The translations under genes were made by a program, and so were the position numbers. DNA of 64,000 nt from UBA6055 sp965214085 (GTDB lineage: Bacteria > Chloroflexota > Anaerolineae > Aggregatilineales > Phototrophicaceae). The stretch spans positions 1,364,001 to 1,428,000 of the forward strand of contig OZ243937.1 in assembly GCA_965214085.1 (NCBI GenBank), given 5' to 3'. The notes below the pieces were generated by a model. That model did no database searches. It was not told the origin of the DNA and saw only the letters and a program-made list of their open reading frames with translations. This document shows positions 53,066-62,218 of this stretch, one piece after another. Every line of letters begins with the position of its first letter. Position 1 is the stretch's first letter.

Positions 53066-53763
53066 ATCGACGGCTTGCCGGCATCGAGAAGCGCGGATTC
53101 GTAACTTCCGCCCGCGTACGTTTCGAGCAGCGCCAACAGATCTTCAAGCGCGGCTTCAATGTCTGTGCCGCCGCCACTGTGTTGCGCCTCCACCGTAATG
53201 ACGGCTTCGGTCGTGCCGGCATTGGCGGCGCTGGTTGCGCTCTGTCGCCAGCACCAACGGCGCGCTGCAACCATCTTATTCTCGTCGGAAAAGACGACTT
53301 CGCCCGGCTCGGGGCGCATCGCTTCGCCGCTGGCCAACTCGGTATACAATTCGCTGCCGTCCGAATAATGCACGGTGATGGGCGCCGCAATCTGGCGCGT
53401 ATCAAAGATGGCGACCGGCAAGCCATAACGGATGCTGACCAGATTGCCAATATCGACCAAAGTGTTGATGCAGGGCACATCGCCCTTTTTGGTCAGGCGG
53501 CGCAGAAGGGCTTCGGCGGCGCTGCGATACTTGGTTGGGGATACGCCGAATGCGCTGAAAGCCCGGCGCCAGGCTTTTAGCGATGGCAGCTCGCTCAGCG
53601 GCCTGTCGCCAATGCGCGCCTTGACCGCGGCTTGCTCAGCCAGATAGCGAGCTTTCAGCGCCGCCGACGTTGGCGTGTTTGTCATGCCCCGCGCGACTAT
53701 GACCCCGGCGCAGAGATTCGCATAATTGTCCGTGATTTGCTTGTCGTATTGGAAACTTGTCAT
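53062..53763 (-). CDS. B3/B4 domain protein (PheRS beta-like editing domain)
   Basis: A 233-residue stand-alone B3/B4 domain protein, the fold of the editing module of phenylalanyl-tRNA synthetase beta. Characteristic stretches are LKAWRRAFSAFGVSPTKYRS, PCINTLVDIGNLVSIRYGLP and a terminal TDIEAALEDLL. The frame is open further upstream, but ATG 53763 has a perfect AGGAGG and begins 1 bp after the MFS stop. It may hydrolyse mischarged tRNA or act on free amino acids; its exact role is unknown. Confidence 0.85.
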   Translation of the reverse strand: MTSFQYDKQITDNYANLCAGVIVARGMTNTPTSAALKARYLAEQAAVKARIGDRPLSELPSLKAWRRAFSAFGVSPTKYRSAAEALLRRLTKKGDVPCINTLVDIGNLVSIRYGLPVAIFDTRQIAAPITVHYSDGSELYTELASGEAMRPEPGEVVFSDENKMVAARRWCWRQSATSAANAGTTEAVITVEAQHSGGGTDIEAALEDLLALLETYAGGSYESALLDAGKPSI

Positions 53764-53764
53764 C

Positions 53765-55063
53765 TCAGCCTCCTGCGGCCAATTCCGGGGCGGCCGCTGC
53801 TGTGCCAATTTCGTTCTTGTCCAGCCAGTGGACAATCCGCAGCCAAATAAGCAGCGGCACGACCGCAGCCAGAGCCGAGGCAAATACGATCGCCCGCATG
53901 CCGCCATCGCCCACCGCGTCTATAGCGAAACCTACCGCCAGGATGCCCAGGGTCTGCACCAGCTCGAATCCGGCAAAATCCAGTGAAAACATGCGCCCCA
54001 GGTACTCGTCATGCACCTGCTGCTGAATAATCACCGAGCTGTAGGTCCAATTGATTGACCCGCCCATCGCCCGCACGAGCACCGCCAGCGCCAGTAATTC
54101 CAGTGACGGCGCCAAGCCCCAGAACAGCCAGCCGATCGCGATCAAAGCGAAGCCGACGCCTATCAGCCGGCGCAGCACGCTTACGGAGTCGTCGCTGAAT
54201 CGATTGGCGATTAGCGGACCGACAATAGCGCCAATGCCGAAGGCGGCCCATAAAATCGCCATAGAGGTAATGCCTTGGTCGCCCAGGACAAAAATCTGCG
54301 TGCCAAAGAAGATGAGCAGCGCGTCCGAACTGGTGATGCTCTGCCCGGCTTTGACGAATAGCGCGGCGGCCGTTTCTGGATGTCGCCGCAAGTAACGGAT
54401 GCCGTCGAGGAATGTGCGCTCGGTCTTAGCCTTGACTACGCGAGGCGCTTGACCGATATCCGAGCGGGGGCTGTCAGGGATGGCAATCAGCATGACCAAT
54501 ATCGCGGACAAAACAAAGGTCATGGCATCGACCAGCAGCGCGATTTGCGTACCGAATAATTCGGCCACCAGCCCGCCGCTTATGGCGCCGATCGCCAACA
54601 TGGCCGACCAGGTTACGCTGCTCAGCGTATTGCCGAGGATGAGTTGATGCCGATACAAAATGCTGGGCATAATGGCGTTGCGCGCCGGCTCAAAGACCGA
54701 GGAAACCATGAACTGGACGATGACAAGTATGTAGATCAGCGGCAGGTATTCCTGGCTCTGTGAGGCGAAAAGCAGGCCCAATACCGCAACGGCGCGCAGC
54801 AGGTCGCTGATGATGAGCAGCCGCTTGCGATCAAAGCGATCCGCCAGCACGCCCGCCCAGGGCCGTACCAGCAGCGGCGGCAGCATTCTGGCGATGAGGA
54901 ATCCGCTGACTGCGATGCCCTGATAACCGCTGCCCTCGGTGTAGGTAATAATCAGCGCTGAGACGACAATTGTGCTAAACCAATCGCCCAACAGGCTGAC
55001 AAGCTGCGCCGCCCACAGTTTGGCGAAATCATGGTTGCTGTTGAGAAGTCTGATGTAATCCAT
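53765..55063 (-). CDS. MFS transporter, drug/siderophore exporter type
   Basis: A 432-residue major facilitator protein with about twelve hydrophobic segments. GVLADRFDRKRLL is the loop 2-3 signature (usual GxLaDRxxRkxxl). It resembles the MFS_3/EntS group, which exports drugs or siderophores. The start at ATG 55063 (MDYIRLLNSNHDFAKLW) is preferred over 55123 because it matches the family start. It is coupled to the B3/B4 gene by a 1-bp gap. Confidence 0.88.
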   Translation of the reverse strand: MDYIRLLNSNHDFAKLWAAQLVSLLGDWFSTIVVSALIITYTEGSGYQGIAVSGFLIARMLPPLLVRPWAGVLADRFDRKRLLIISDLLRAVAVLGLLFASQSQEYLPLIYILVIVQFMVSSVFEPARNAIMPSILYRHQLILGNTLSSVTWSAMLAIGAISGGLVAELFGTQIALLVDAMTFVLSAILVMLIAIPDSPRSDIGQAPRVVKAKTERTFLDGIRYLRRHPETAAALFVKAGQSITSSDALLIFFGTQIFVLGDQGITSMAILWAAFGIGAIVGPLIANRFSDDSVSVLRRLIGVGFALIAIGWLFWGLAPSLELLALAVLVRAMGGSINWTYSSVIIQQQVHDEYLGRMFSLDFAGFELVQTLGILAVGFAIDAVGDGGMRAIVFASALAAVVPLLIWLRIVHWLDKNEIGTAAAAPELAAGG

Positions 55064-55237
55064 TGGCAGCCTCGAATGTAGCGCCTCAGTGTACAGCACA
55101 TCACTAAGCGCTGCACGGCGCAACCGACATCCGGGCAGAAAACATTCAGGGTCGCGCCTGATTTGCGGCTCGTTCGCAGCGCCTGTAGACTAGCCTGAGA
55201 TAGAAAGCGCGCGCGGCAAGGAGTACCAAGAGAACCA

Positions 55238-55633
55238 ATGGACAGCCTGCTTTATATTGGGGTCGGCGGCTTCTTGGGCGCAAACGCCCGCTATCTGCTG
55301 ACGCTCGGGACGAATCATCTGCTGACGCCGCTGCTGGGCGTTTTCCCCTACGGAACCCTGCTTGTCAATGTCGTCGGTTCATTTGGGCTGGCGCTTTTTG
55401 GTGTCTGGTTCTGCGCTCGCAGCGGGCTTTCTCCCCAGCTGCGCCTGCTCATTGGCAGCGGGTTCTTTGGCGCCTTCACGACCTTTTCGGCCTTTGCCAA
55501 CGAAAGTTACGCTTTGGCGGACGATGGCAAGATTGCGCTGCTAATGCTTAATGCGATCCTGAATTATGGCTTATGCTTGATTGGCGTCGCCTTGGGATTA
55601 CTCTTGGGCGGTCGTCTCTTTGGCGGCGCCTGA
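55238..55633 (+). CDS. crcB: Fluoride channel FluC/CrcB
   Basis: A 131-residue membrane protein with four hydrophobic segments. GGFLGANARY, NVVGSFGLALFG and the fluoride/sodium-site motif GFFGAFTTFSAFANE are all present. It forms dimeric channels that expel fluoride. Only one copy is seen, implying a homodimer. No fluoride riboswitch was found in the 170 bp upstream. AAGGAGTACC precedes ATG 55238. The uppP gene follows after 37 bp. Confidence 0.94.
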   Translation: MDSLLYIGVGGFLGANARYLLTLGTNHLLTPLLGVFPYGTLLVNVVGSFGLALFGVWFCARSGLSPQLRLLIGSGFFGAFTTFSAFANESYALADDGKIALLMLNAILNYGLCLIGVALGLLLGGRLFGGA

Positions 55634-55670
55634 TTCGTCTTGACCATAAGATTCACTAGCAGCCTATACC

Positions 55671-56489
55671 ATGACCGAAGACATCATCAAAGTCATCATC
55701 CTGGCGCTCGTCGAGGGCGTGACCGAGTTCTTGCCGATCTCGTCCACCGGGCATCTAATCGTCGGCAAAGCGCTGCTGGGCCTGGATGGCACGGACGCCG
55801 TATTCGAGATCTTCATTCAGTTTGGCGCGGTCTTGGCAGTGGTGATGTACTACCGCAAGACGCTGTACAAGCACACGGCAAATCTGTCTTCGTCGCCGGC
55901 GACCCGCCGCTTCTGGTCTCTAGTGGCGCTCAGCTGTTTGCCCGCCGCCGCGCTGGGCTTCCTGGCGGGGGAGCGAATTGGGCAGTTGCTGTTTTCGCCT
56001 CAGGTGGTGGCTGTCTCATTGATTAGCGGCGGAGTCGTCTTTCTGCTGGTCGAGCGCCTGCCAAGTTTTCAGCCGCGTGAGAGCGATCAAGGCAGCATCA
56101 GGCAGATTACGGCCAGGCAGGCGCTGACAGTTGGCTTAGTGCAAGCACTGGCTCTGATACCGGGCGTTTCGCGCTCCGGCAGTTCTATTATCGGCGGCAT
56201 CTTGTCCGGGCTGGATCGCCGCCAAGCGACGGAGTACTCGTTTTTCTTGGCTATCCCGCTCTTGGGAGGGGCCACGCTGTATCGCCTGGCGACCGTGATT
56301 CACACGCTTGGCGCCGGCGAGCTCTTCTTACTGTTGCTTGGCGCGGCGCTGTCGGCGGTTTTCGCCTGGATGTCCATCGAGTGGCTCTTGAGATTTGTAT
56401 CCAATAACAGCTTAGACGTATTCGGCTACTATCGCATAATCGCCGGTCTGCTGATTCTTGCGGCAGTTTCCGCTGGAATGATCTCTTGA
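55671..56489 (+). CDS. uppP: Undecaprenyl-diphosphate phosphatase
   Basis: A 272-residue membrane phosphatase (BacA) that recycles the lipid carrier for peptidoglycan. The two family motifs are EGVTEFLPISSTGHLIVG (about 15-32) and PGVSRSGSSIIGG (about 164-176). About seven to eight hydrophobic segments. The start is ATG 55671. The length is normal. Confidence 0.95.
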   Translation: MTEDIIKVIILALVEGVTEFLPISSTGHLIVGKALLGLDGTDAVFEIFIQFGAVLAVVMYYRKTLYKHTANLSSSPATRRFWSLVALSCLPAAALGFLAGERIGQLLFSPQVVAVSLISGGVVFLLVERLPSFQPRESDQGSIRQITARQALTVGLVQALALIPGVSRSGSSIIGGILSGLDRRQATEYSFFLAIPLLGGATLYRLATVIHTLGAGELFLLLLGAALSAVFAWMSIEWLLRFVSNNSLDVFGYYRIIAGLLILAAVSAGMIS

Positions 56490-56544
56490 CTAATCGATTT
56501 CCGGCGAAACTGAATCAAACCGTCAAAGACTGTCCCATTCTCGT

Positions 56545-56573
56545 TTGTCCGTTATTTGTTCTCTATCTATAAT
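56545..56573 (+). promoter_or_regulatory. Promoter of the LysM lipoprotein gene
   Basis: TTGTCC (56545-56550), a 17-nt spacer and perfect TATAAT (56568-56573). The leader is about 100 nt and contains CGTATG three times (near 56604-56621). Confidence 0.7.
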
Positions 56574-56678
56574 GAAACGCAGGGATGAAATCTGAGTCTC
56601 TGGCGTATGCGTATGCGTATGAGCGCGGAGTGATTGGCATGAGGGTTGATCGCTTCTGTGATGAGGAGTAGCCGATTG

Positions 56679-57605
56679 ATGTCTGACCTTTCCTGGCGCT
56701 TTCAACTCATGCTGCTGCTGGGCGCTGTTGCGCTGCTATTGACAGCGTGTTTTCGCGATACGTCTGAGGCGATCCAAAATCAGCCTGTTGCGCGCGAATA
56801 CCCATCGCCGACCGCAGTGCAGGAAGAAGAGCCTCTCGCGGTCCTGCCTACGGTAACTGTGGAAGCAGTGGCGACCGAGCCGATCGCGACAGAGCAGGTT
56901 GTCACAGAGCCGATCGCGACAGAGCAGGTTGCGACAGAGCCGGTAGCAGATCAGTACGCGCTTACGGCGACGGCTTTGATTGCCTTGCAGACGCAGCCAG
57001 TCGCTGGAGAAGGGTCCTCGGCAGGAAACGACGCCATACCGGCGGGCCTGGCCACGGCGATTCCACAGCCGCGCGCGACTATTCCGCCGGGGCAAGACTG
57101 CGTGCATGAGATTCGCGCCGGCGATACCTTGTTCCAGCTTTCACTGGCATACGGCGTGACGGTTGACGCCATCGCCGCGGCCAGCGGCATCGACGACCCC
57201 GATCGCATCGCCGTGGGGCAACCTATCACCATTCCACTTTGTGGTACGACCGGGTTCATCCCGCCGCCCACATCGTTACCAACCGCAACCCTCGACATCG
57301 TGCCTATTCCAGTGACCAGTGAACCGGCGGAACTTGAGATCGCCAGCATTGATGACACGCGCAGCGCCCTGGTCGAGCAAGCGCAAGCGTCCCTTTTGGA
57401 TAACGCGCAATCCGATCCGTCGGCGGCTTTTAGCGCGCAACTGTCCGGCGCGGCGACGCCAAGCCAGATCTATATCGTGCAGCAGAACGACACCTTGTTT
57501 GAGATTGCCGCTACTTTTGGCACAACCGTGGAAGTCCTCGCTGCCCTGAACGAAATCGACAATGTCGACAACTTAATCGCCGGCCAGGTATTGCAGCTCC
57601 CCTAA
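56679..57605 (+). CDS. LysM-domain lipoprotein
   Basis: A 308-residue surface lipoprotein. The signal peptide ends in the lipobox LLTAC (Cys about residue 24). A Thr/Glu/Pro-rich linker follows, with imperfect repeats of TEPIATEQV (coded about 56870-56946). Then come two LysM modules, HEIRAGDTLFQLSLAYGV (about 144-190) and IVQQNDTLFEIAATFGTT (at the C-terminus), which bind peptidoglycan or chitin-type glycans. GAGGAG precedes ATG 56679; a TTG at 56646 is less likely. It probably tethers to or organises the cell wall. Confidence 0.88.
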   Translation: MSDLSWRFQLMLLLGAVALLLTACFRDTSEAIQNQPVAREYPSPTAVQEEEPLAVLPTVTVEAVATEPIATEQVVTEPIATEQVATEPVADQYALTATALIALQTQPVAGEGSSAGNDAIPAGLATAIPQPRATIPPGQDCVHEIRAGDTLFQLSLAYGVTVDAIAAASGIDDPDRIAVGQPITIPLCGTTGFIPPPTSLPTATLDIVPIPVTSEPAELEIASIDDTRSALVEQAQASLLDNAQSDPSAAFSAQLSGAATPSQIYIVQQNDTLFEIAATFGTTVEVLAALNEIDNVDNLIAGQVLQLP

Positions 57606-57674
57606 GCCCTGGCGCCGGTGATCGCGCTGGCTGCGGCTATGACGGTGAGGAATCTCCATGGCTATTGCTAGCCC

Positions 57675-57704
57675 TTGCCGAGCTTGACGCGGCTGTGCTA
57701 CAAT
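57675..57704 (+). promoter_or_regulatory. Possible promoter of rplS
   Basis: TTGCCG (57675-57680), an 18-nt spacer and TACAAT (57699-57704). Confidence 0.45.
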
Positions 57705-57726
57705 GCGCCGACTTCTGACAGTTGTA

Positions 57727-57748
57727 ACGCGCCTACGGGCGTATTTTT
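57727..57748 (+). promoter_or_regulatory. Hairpin plus T-run in the rplS leader
   Basis: ACGCGCC pairs with GGGCGT (one bulged G) around TAC and is followed by ATTTTT, 17 nt before the rplS start. It looks like a small terminator or attenuator and could be an autoregulatory L19 leader. Confidence 0.45.
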
Positions 57749-57764
57749 ATGAGGGCAGGCCGCC

Positions 57765-58109
57765 ATGAGCCAGGAATTGATGCAAGCGCTGGTTGCCAAA
57801 AACAATCGGCACCCCAAGATTGAATCGGGCGATACTGTAAAAGTTCATGTACGTATCGTCGAAGGAACTCGCGAGCGCGTCCAGGTATTCCAGGGCGTCG
57901 TAATTCGGGCGCGCAAGGGCGGCAACGAAGCCAACTTTACCGTGCGCCGCATCGCCAGCCACGGCGTCGGGGTGGAACGCACTTTCTTGCTGCATAGCCC
58001 GCGCGTTGAAAAAGTCGAGATTCTGCGCCGGGCCAAGGTGCGTCGGGCGCAACTGTATTATCTGCGCGACCGTCGCGGCAAGTCCGCCCGCCTCAAGGAA
58101 CGCCGCTAA
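57765..58109 (+). CDS. rplS: 50S ribosomal protein L19
   Basis: A 114-residue ribosomal protein located at the 30S-50S interface. GDTVKVHVRIVEGTRERVQ, FQGVVIRARKGG and the terminal VRRAQLYYLRDRRGKSARLK are diagnostic for L19. The usual neighbours trmD and rimM are absent: upstream is the LysM lipoprotein gene, downstream a terminator and a convergent gene. Confidence 0.97.
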   Translation: MSQELMQALVAKNNRHPKIESGDTVKVHVRIVEGTRERVQVFQGVVIRARKGGNEANFTVRRIASHGVGVERTFLLHSPRVEKVEILRRAKVRRAQLYYLRDRRGKSARLKERR

Positions 58110-58130
58110 ACAGCAAGCAGCCACAGAATG

Positions 58131-58167
58131 ACAGCCCAGGGCACCCTTGGGCGTGTCTCATTTTATT
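58131..58167. terminator. Terminator after rplS, possibly bidirectional
   Basis: ACAGCCCAGGG pairs with CCCTTGGGC...TGT (one bulge) and is followed by CTCATTTTATTTG. It ends at the stop of the convergent gene. Confidence 0.6.
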
Positions 58168-59629
58168 TGCCCCCATCTCTATTGCGCAGCGTATAATGCG
58201 TGCCTTTGTTGGCGCCCACTTTGTTTAGAACGCCCTTCTCCACCAGATCCGCCAAATCCAGGCGCAAGGTCTCCGCGGAAACCGAATGTATCAAGCTGCG
58301 GTATTCGCGGTTGGTGATCGAGCCCCTTTCGCGGATGTATTGCAGCGCGCGCGCCTGGCGGTGATTGGTATCACGCGACCATTCGGGAACACTCGGTCGT
58401 ATGCGCTCGTTATGCAACGCCACCGCGAAGCTATAGGGTCGGGCGTCGAAGCGCGGCGGTGAATGCCCGGCTTGTTCCATGACTTCCATCATCCGGTCGA
58501 TGCCAAGCCCCAGCTCCTCGATATAGCCCCAATGGAATAAGCCCCCGACCAAGCGCGGATTGCGCGAAAAGTGTTCGTCCTTGATATTTTCTACAGTGAT
58601 GAAGCCGGGCAGTCCGCCGGGCGATATCACCTCCAGCCGGTCGGAAAACATGCGCACCTCGATGCGGCGGCCCCGCAAGCGATAATCGCGGTGGCAGATG
58701 GCGTTGACCAAGGCTTCGCGCACGGCGAATTGCGGGTACTCAAATGTCTCTTCGCGCTCCAAACCCTTGACGACAGCGCTAATCGCCATCTCGCTCCAGA
58801 CAAGGTTCCAGGTCGCTTCAATGAGGCGAGGGACAGAGCCCGTGATCTCTTCGCGGCGTGTATAACCGGCCAAGCCCTGCTCGCCGCGCGGCGTCGTGCC
58901 GATGAATCGCGCGAAGACCACGCTGCTCTGCGGCAACCAGCGCTGCGGATAATCGCTGAAGAGCAGCAGACCGCAGACTGTGGGCTTGCCATCGGTCGTT
59001 ATCGCGCCGATCTCCGCCAGCAGCCGGTTGATCTCGCCGCTGTGAACGCGCTTTGAGCGCTCGGCGCGCTTTTCCAGGTATTCGTCGATTAACTCGCGCC
59101 GGAAGTCGTCAATTGTGGCGCCGGGCACGGCTTCAGTTTCGAAGTCGCCAGTATTCTTGGCGCTGGCCAGGCGCAATATCTCCTGCCCGCCCAAGGGCCG
59201 GTTGACCGCGCCACTGCGGATGAGAACGCGGCCGTCGGCCAGGGCGTGTAATTCGGTGCTGCGCGGAACGCGTATCGAAAACGCCGGTATCAGCGGCTCA
59301 ACGCGCGCGGAATTGTTCCCGGCAATTTCGACTTCGGCTTCATGTGAAGTCGCATTGCTGCCCGATGGTCTCAACCGGATGACATCACAGCCATCGATGA
59401 CGACCGGCGGATTGTACAGATCATCGGCTCTTCCCAGTGCGCGCTCGATCTTATCCTTCGCCAGAAGCTGCCGCGCCGGACTGCCGTCAGCATTGACGCC
59501 GACGACGATTGTGCCGCCTTCGGTATTGGCGAAAGCCACTAAGTTTTCAGCAATCGCGTCGGCATCCGCATCTTGAATGAAGGCCATCCGCGGACCCTCA
59601 ACTGGTTCAATCAATGTGTCGTAGGACAT
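58163..59629 (-). CDS. AlbA_2/Schlafen-domain ATP-binding regulator-like protein
   Basis: A 488-residue protein. The N-terminus (about 1-150) is an AlbA_2 domain (AFANTEGGTIVVGVNADG). The middle has the HATPase_c_4 segment (VREALVNAICHRDYRLRG, then EVRMFSDRLEVISPGGLPG). The C-terminus is a winged helix (about 420-480, ALQYIRERGSITNREYRSL). Such proteins are putative ATP-dependent transcription regulators whose targets are unknown. ATG 59629 follows GCGGGAAATTG; a TTG just upstream is possible. It is the only DNA-binding-regulator-like gene in the window. Confidence 0.85.
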   Translation of the reverse strand: MSYDTLIEPVEGPRMAFIQDADADAIAENLVAFANTEGGTIVVGVNADGSPARQLLAKDKIERALGRADDLYNPPVVIDGCDVIRLRPSGSNATSHEAEVEIAGNNSARVEPLIPAFSIRVPRSTELHALADGRVLIRSGAVNRPLGGQEILRLASAKNTGDFETEAVPGATIDDFRRELIDEYLEKRAERSKRVHSGEINRLLAEIGAITTDGKPTVCGLLLFSDYPQRWLPQSSVVFARFIGTTPRGEQGLAGYTRREEITGSVPRLIEATWNLVWSEMAISAVVKGLEREETFEYPQFAVREALVNAICHRDYRLRGRRIEVRMFSDRLEVISPGGLPGFITVENIKDEHFSRNPRLVGGLFHWGYIEELGLGIDRMMEVMEQAGHSPPRFDARPYSFAVALHNERIRPSVPEWSRDTNHRQARALQYIRERGSITNREYRSLIHSVSAETLRLDLADLVEKGVLNKVGANKGTHYTLRNRDGGK

Positions 59630-59768
59630 CAATTTCCCGCTAGCCTCATTGTCGACATAACAGCCTCGCGCCAGTACAAGTCATAATCGCACGATGATTT
59701 ATCTGACATTATAATGGGGTTTCCGCAGGGGATAACCTACTTGGCCGGTCATATTGGAGGGCTCGCCT

Positions 59769-61547
59769 TTGTTGCTGGACCTTATCGCGCCGATGTCGCA
59801 GGTCTTGCTGAGCTGGGCGCTATTGTTCGCGCTTTTCAGCGGGCTCGGTTTGTGGGTGTTTAAGCTGCTTGGAAAACGATGCGCATCGGGCTGGGATTGG
59901 CTGGATAGCTTCTGGCTGGGCTGGGCGCTTAGCATTGCCGTATTGCAGATCTGGCACTTGGTCTTTCCTGTAAATGAGATGATTCTGCTGATACTCTCCG
60001 CGCTTGCGCTGTTTCAACTGGTCAATCAGCGAAGAACTGCCGCTCTTCTGATTACTCAGTTGCGCAGCGACCGCGCCTACCTGTTAGCCATGGCGCTGCT
60101 AGCCCTGTGGCTGTCAAATCGGGCGCTCGCCATGCCGACGGCTTACGACACCGGCTTCCGCGACATCCAGGCTGTGATGTGGATCGACGCCTATCCCGCC
60201 GTGCCGGGGCTGGGAAATCTGTTTTCGTCACTGGCTTTTAATCACTCTGTCTATCTGTATGACGCCTTGCTTGACGCGTCAATATGGTCCGGGCGGTCGC
60301 ATCATATCGCTACCGGTTTGCTGCTCATGGCCTATCTGGCGCAGGCGGTAAAATCGGCTATGAAATTGCGCAGTTGTCCGTCTGACGCCGCTATCCGCTG
60401 GTCGTGGATACATTACAGCATAACGATCCCGTTCCTGCTGTTCTACACCGTGGACTGGAGCGGCATAAGCCACTTTTTGACCGATACAGTCGTTGACCTG
60501 GTCGGATTGCTGTGTATGGCGTATTTTCTGGATTTCCTACAAGATTGGAATCCCCGCGAATCCGACAAGCAGTATCTGATCTTGCGCCTGGCGGTTCTGG
60601 TTCTGGTGGGCTTCACCATTAAACAGACCTTCATCGTATTCGGCTTGGCGGTCGCGGCAACGGTCGTCTCCCTTTGGCTGAAACGAGGCGCTTATCGCCA
60701 GGATCGCCAGCGCGCGCTCCGGCTGCTGTGGCTGACCATGTTAATGGCTGGCGTCATGATGGCGCCCTGGCTGGCTCGAGGCGTGCTTTCCAGCGGCTAT
60801 GTCGCCTTTCCACAGACGGTGGGAAGAGTGAACGTGGATTGGGCGATTCCGCATGAGCAGCTGCTGAATAGACAGCGTACCATGTCGACCAACACTCGCA
60901 TCCGCGGCGGCGTCCAAGCTGAGGTGCTTGGGTCTTGGGATTGGTTGGGACCATGGCTGCAGAAATTCGCGCGCAATATCATGCCCACCATGCTGCCGTC
61001 GCTAATCTCTGCCGGCGCGCTTGGTCTGTACGCCGCTGGCCGATTGCGTAACCGAGGCAAGGCTCGCGCCCGCGGCCCCGGCCTATTGGCTTTGGCGCCC
61101 TTGCTCATCATGTTGATTTTCTGGTTCTTCACTTTCCCCGAGCCCAAATATGTGCGCTACGTCTTTTGGAGCTTGGCCGCGCTTTTGATGATACTGACAT
61201 TTGAAGCATGGTCTGGTGTTGCGTTTCGCGCGCGCGTCATATCAGTATTTGGATTGGCTGCGCTCGGTCTGGCTTACGTCGCCTTTCTCATCGTTGCGCG
61301 TCAAAGTTTCCCGCTGCCGGCGGGCCCGGATGATGGCTTCTATGACCATTGGCCGATTCCCTACGATCAATACGTGACAAACAGCGGCCTTCAGCTTAAT
61401 GTACCCAGCGGGGACGGAACACAATGTTGGCAGGCGCCCCTGCCATGTACGCGCTATCCGGACGCTCGCCTGGAAGCGCGTGTGCCAGGGGAACTGCGCC
61501 ACGGTTTCAGGATTGCGAATTCCGCCAGCGCGGGCTCGACCAATTGA
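59769..61547 (+). CDS. LIC_10190-type multi-pass membrane protein
   Basis: A 592-residue membrane protein with about twelve or more hydrophobic segments. A conserved region YDTGFRDIQAVMWIDAYPAV (about 122-141) followed by SSLAFNHSVYLYDALLD matches the LIC_10190 family, a GT-C-like group of unknown function that may handle lipid-linked sugars. A TTG at 59754 opens the frame, but TTG 59769 has GGAGGG 7 nt before it and is preferred. It has a possible -10 TATAAT at 59710-59715. No named substrate. Confidence 0.75.
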   Translation: MLLDLIAPMSQVLLSWALLFALFSGLGLWVFKLLGKRCASGWDWLDSFWLGWALSIAVLQIWHLVFPVNEMILLILSALALFQLVNQRRTAALLITQLRSDRAYLLAMALLALWLSNRALAMPTAYDTGFRDIQAVMWIDAYPAVPGLGNLFSSLAFNHSVYLYDALLDASIWSGRSHHIATGLLLMAYLAQAVKSAMKLRSCPSDAAIRWSWIHYSITIPFLLFYTVDWSGISHFLTDTVVDLVGLLCMAYFLDFLQDWNPRESDKQYLILRLAVLVLVGFTIKQTFIVFGLAVAATVVSLWLKRGAYRQDRQRALRLLWLTMLMAGVMMAPWLARGVLSSGYVAFPQTVGRVNVDWAIPHEQLLNRQRTMSTNTRIRGGVQAEVLGSWDWLGPWLQKFARNIMPTMLPSLISAGALGLYAAGRLRNRGKARARGPGLLALAPLLIMLIFWFFTFPEPKYVRYVFWSLAALLMILTFEAWSGVAFRARVISVFGLAALGLAYVAFLIVARQSFPLPAGPDDGFYDHWPIPYDQYVTNSGLQLNVPSGDGTQCWQAPLPCTRYPDARLEARVPGELRHGFRIANSASAGSTN

Positions 61548-61592
61548 TAATGTCGCTATAGATTGCCTAATAGAAGGCGCGGGACTCATTCG

Positions 61593-62063
61593 ATGATGAC
61601 CATACTGCCACTGGTAATGTTTGCGGTGTCGCTGCTGTTCCTGCGCGCCTGCTTGATTACGCTGGGCTTCTACAAAGAGCCAATCCTGTCCGCCTTTCAA
61701 CAATACGGCGACGAAGTGGGGTTCAGCCCGCTGTTTGACTCCTGCTTGTGGGGGCTGGTGCTGGCTTACTTGATCTTTACTCTGCTTGTTCCTTCATCGC
61801 TTCTGGTGCTCCTGGGCATCTTCGCATTTGTATTCTTCTTTATGCTGTATTGGCGAGTGCGCGATAATATCCTGGATCACCCGGAGATTTTCTTGCGCTT
61901 TCCGGGCTGGTACCGCGAAATCGTTGATCGCACCACGCGCGAGGAGCGCCGCAAGCTGTCGTATATGTGGCTGGGCCTGCCGTTGCGGACGCGCCTGCTT
62001 TACAACGCCCAGCACGAAGAGTTTCGCAAGTGGGTGGAGTTGGTCGTGCTTTCAGTCGCGTAA
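61593..62063 (+). CDS. Small membrane protein of unknown function
   Basis: A 156-residue protein with about three hydrophobic segments: residues 4-25, about 52-70 and 72-86. A charged C-terminal half follows, with RFPGWYREIVDRTTREERR. I do not recognise the family. ATG 61593 is chosen over the TTG at 61563. It starts 45 bp after the LIC_10190-type gene in the same direction, so the two may form an operon. Confidence 0.6.
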   Translation: MMTILPLVMFAVSLLFLRACLITLGFYKEPILSAFQQYGDEVGFSPLFDSCLWGLVLAYLIFTLLVPSSLLVLLGIFAFVFFFMLYWRVRDNILDHPEIFLRFPGWYREIVDRTTREERRKLSYMWLGLPLRTRLLYNAQHEEFRKWVELVVLSVA

Positions 62064-62134
62064 CCGCAGCGGATGCCACTGCGCCAGCGCCGGGAATACA
62101 AACGACCCGGCTGGAAACCGGGCCGCGAATGAAG

Positions 62135-62206
62135 CTGGGAGACCTGGACTCGAACCAGGAATGGCGGATCCAGAGTCCGCTGTTTTGCCAATTAAACTAT
62201 CTCCCA
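62135..62206 (-). tRNA. tRNA-Gln (anticodon CUG)
   Basis: Cloverleaf on the minus strand. The acceptor stem TGGGAGA pairs with TCTCCCA, with discriminator G as in bacterial tRNA-Gln. The anticodon stem GCGGA/TCCGC encloses CTCTGGA with anticodon CTG. The T arm is CCTGG-TTCGAGT-CCAGG. CCA is not encoded. Its promoter is at 62219-62247. Confidence 0.93.
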
Positions 62207-62218
62207 CTAATCAGCACC

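Noticed and set aside
55064..55237. Fluoride riboswitch upstream of crcB
   Set aside because: The conserved crcB-motif segments are not present in the 170 bp before the gene.
56604..56621. CGTATG tandem repeat as a functional microsatellite
   Set aside because: Only three units in a leader, too short to claim phase variation.
6246..62206. CRISPR array based on recurring CACAGAG strings
   Set aside because: The strings belong to inverted arms of dispersed elements; there are no regularly spaced direct repeats with unique spacers and no cas genes.
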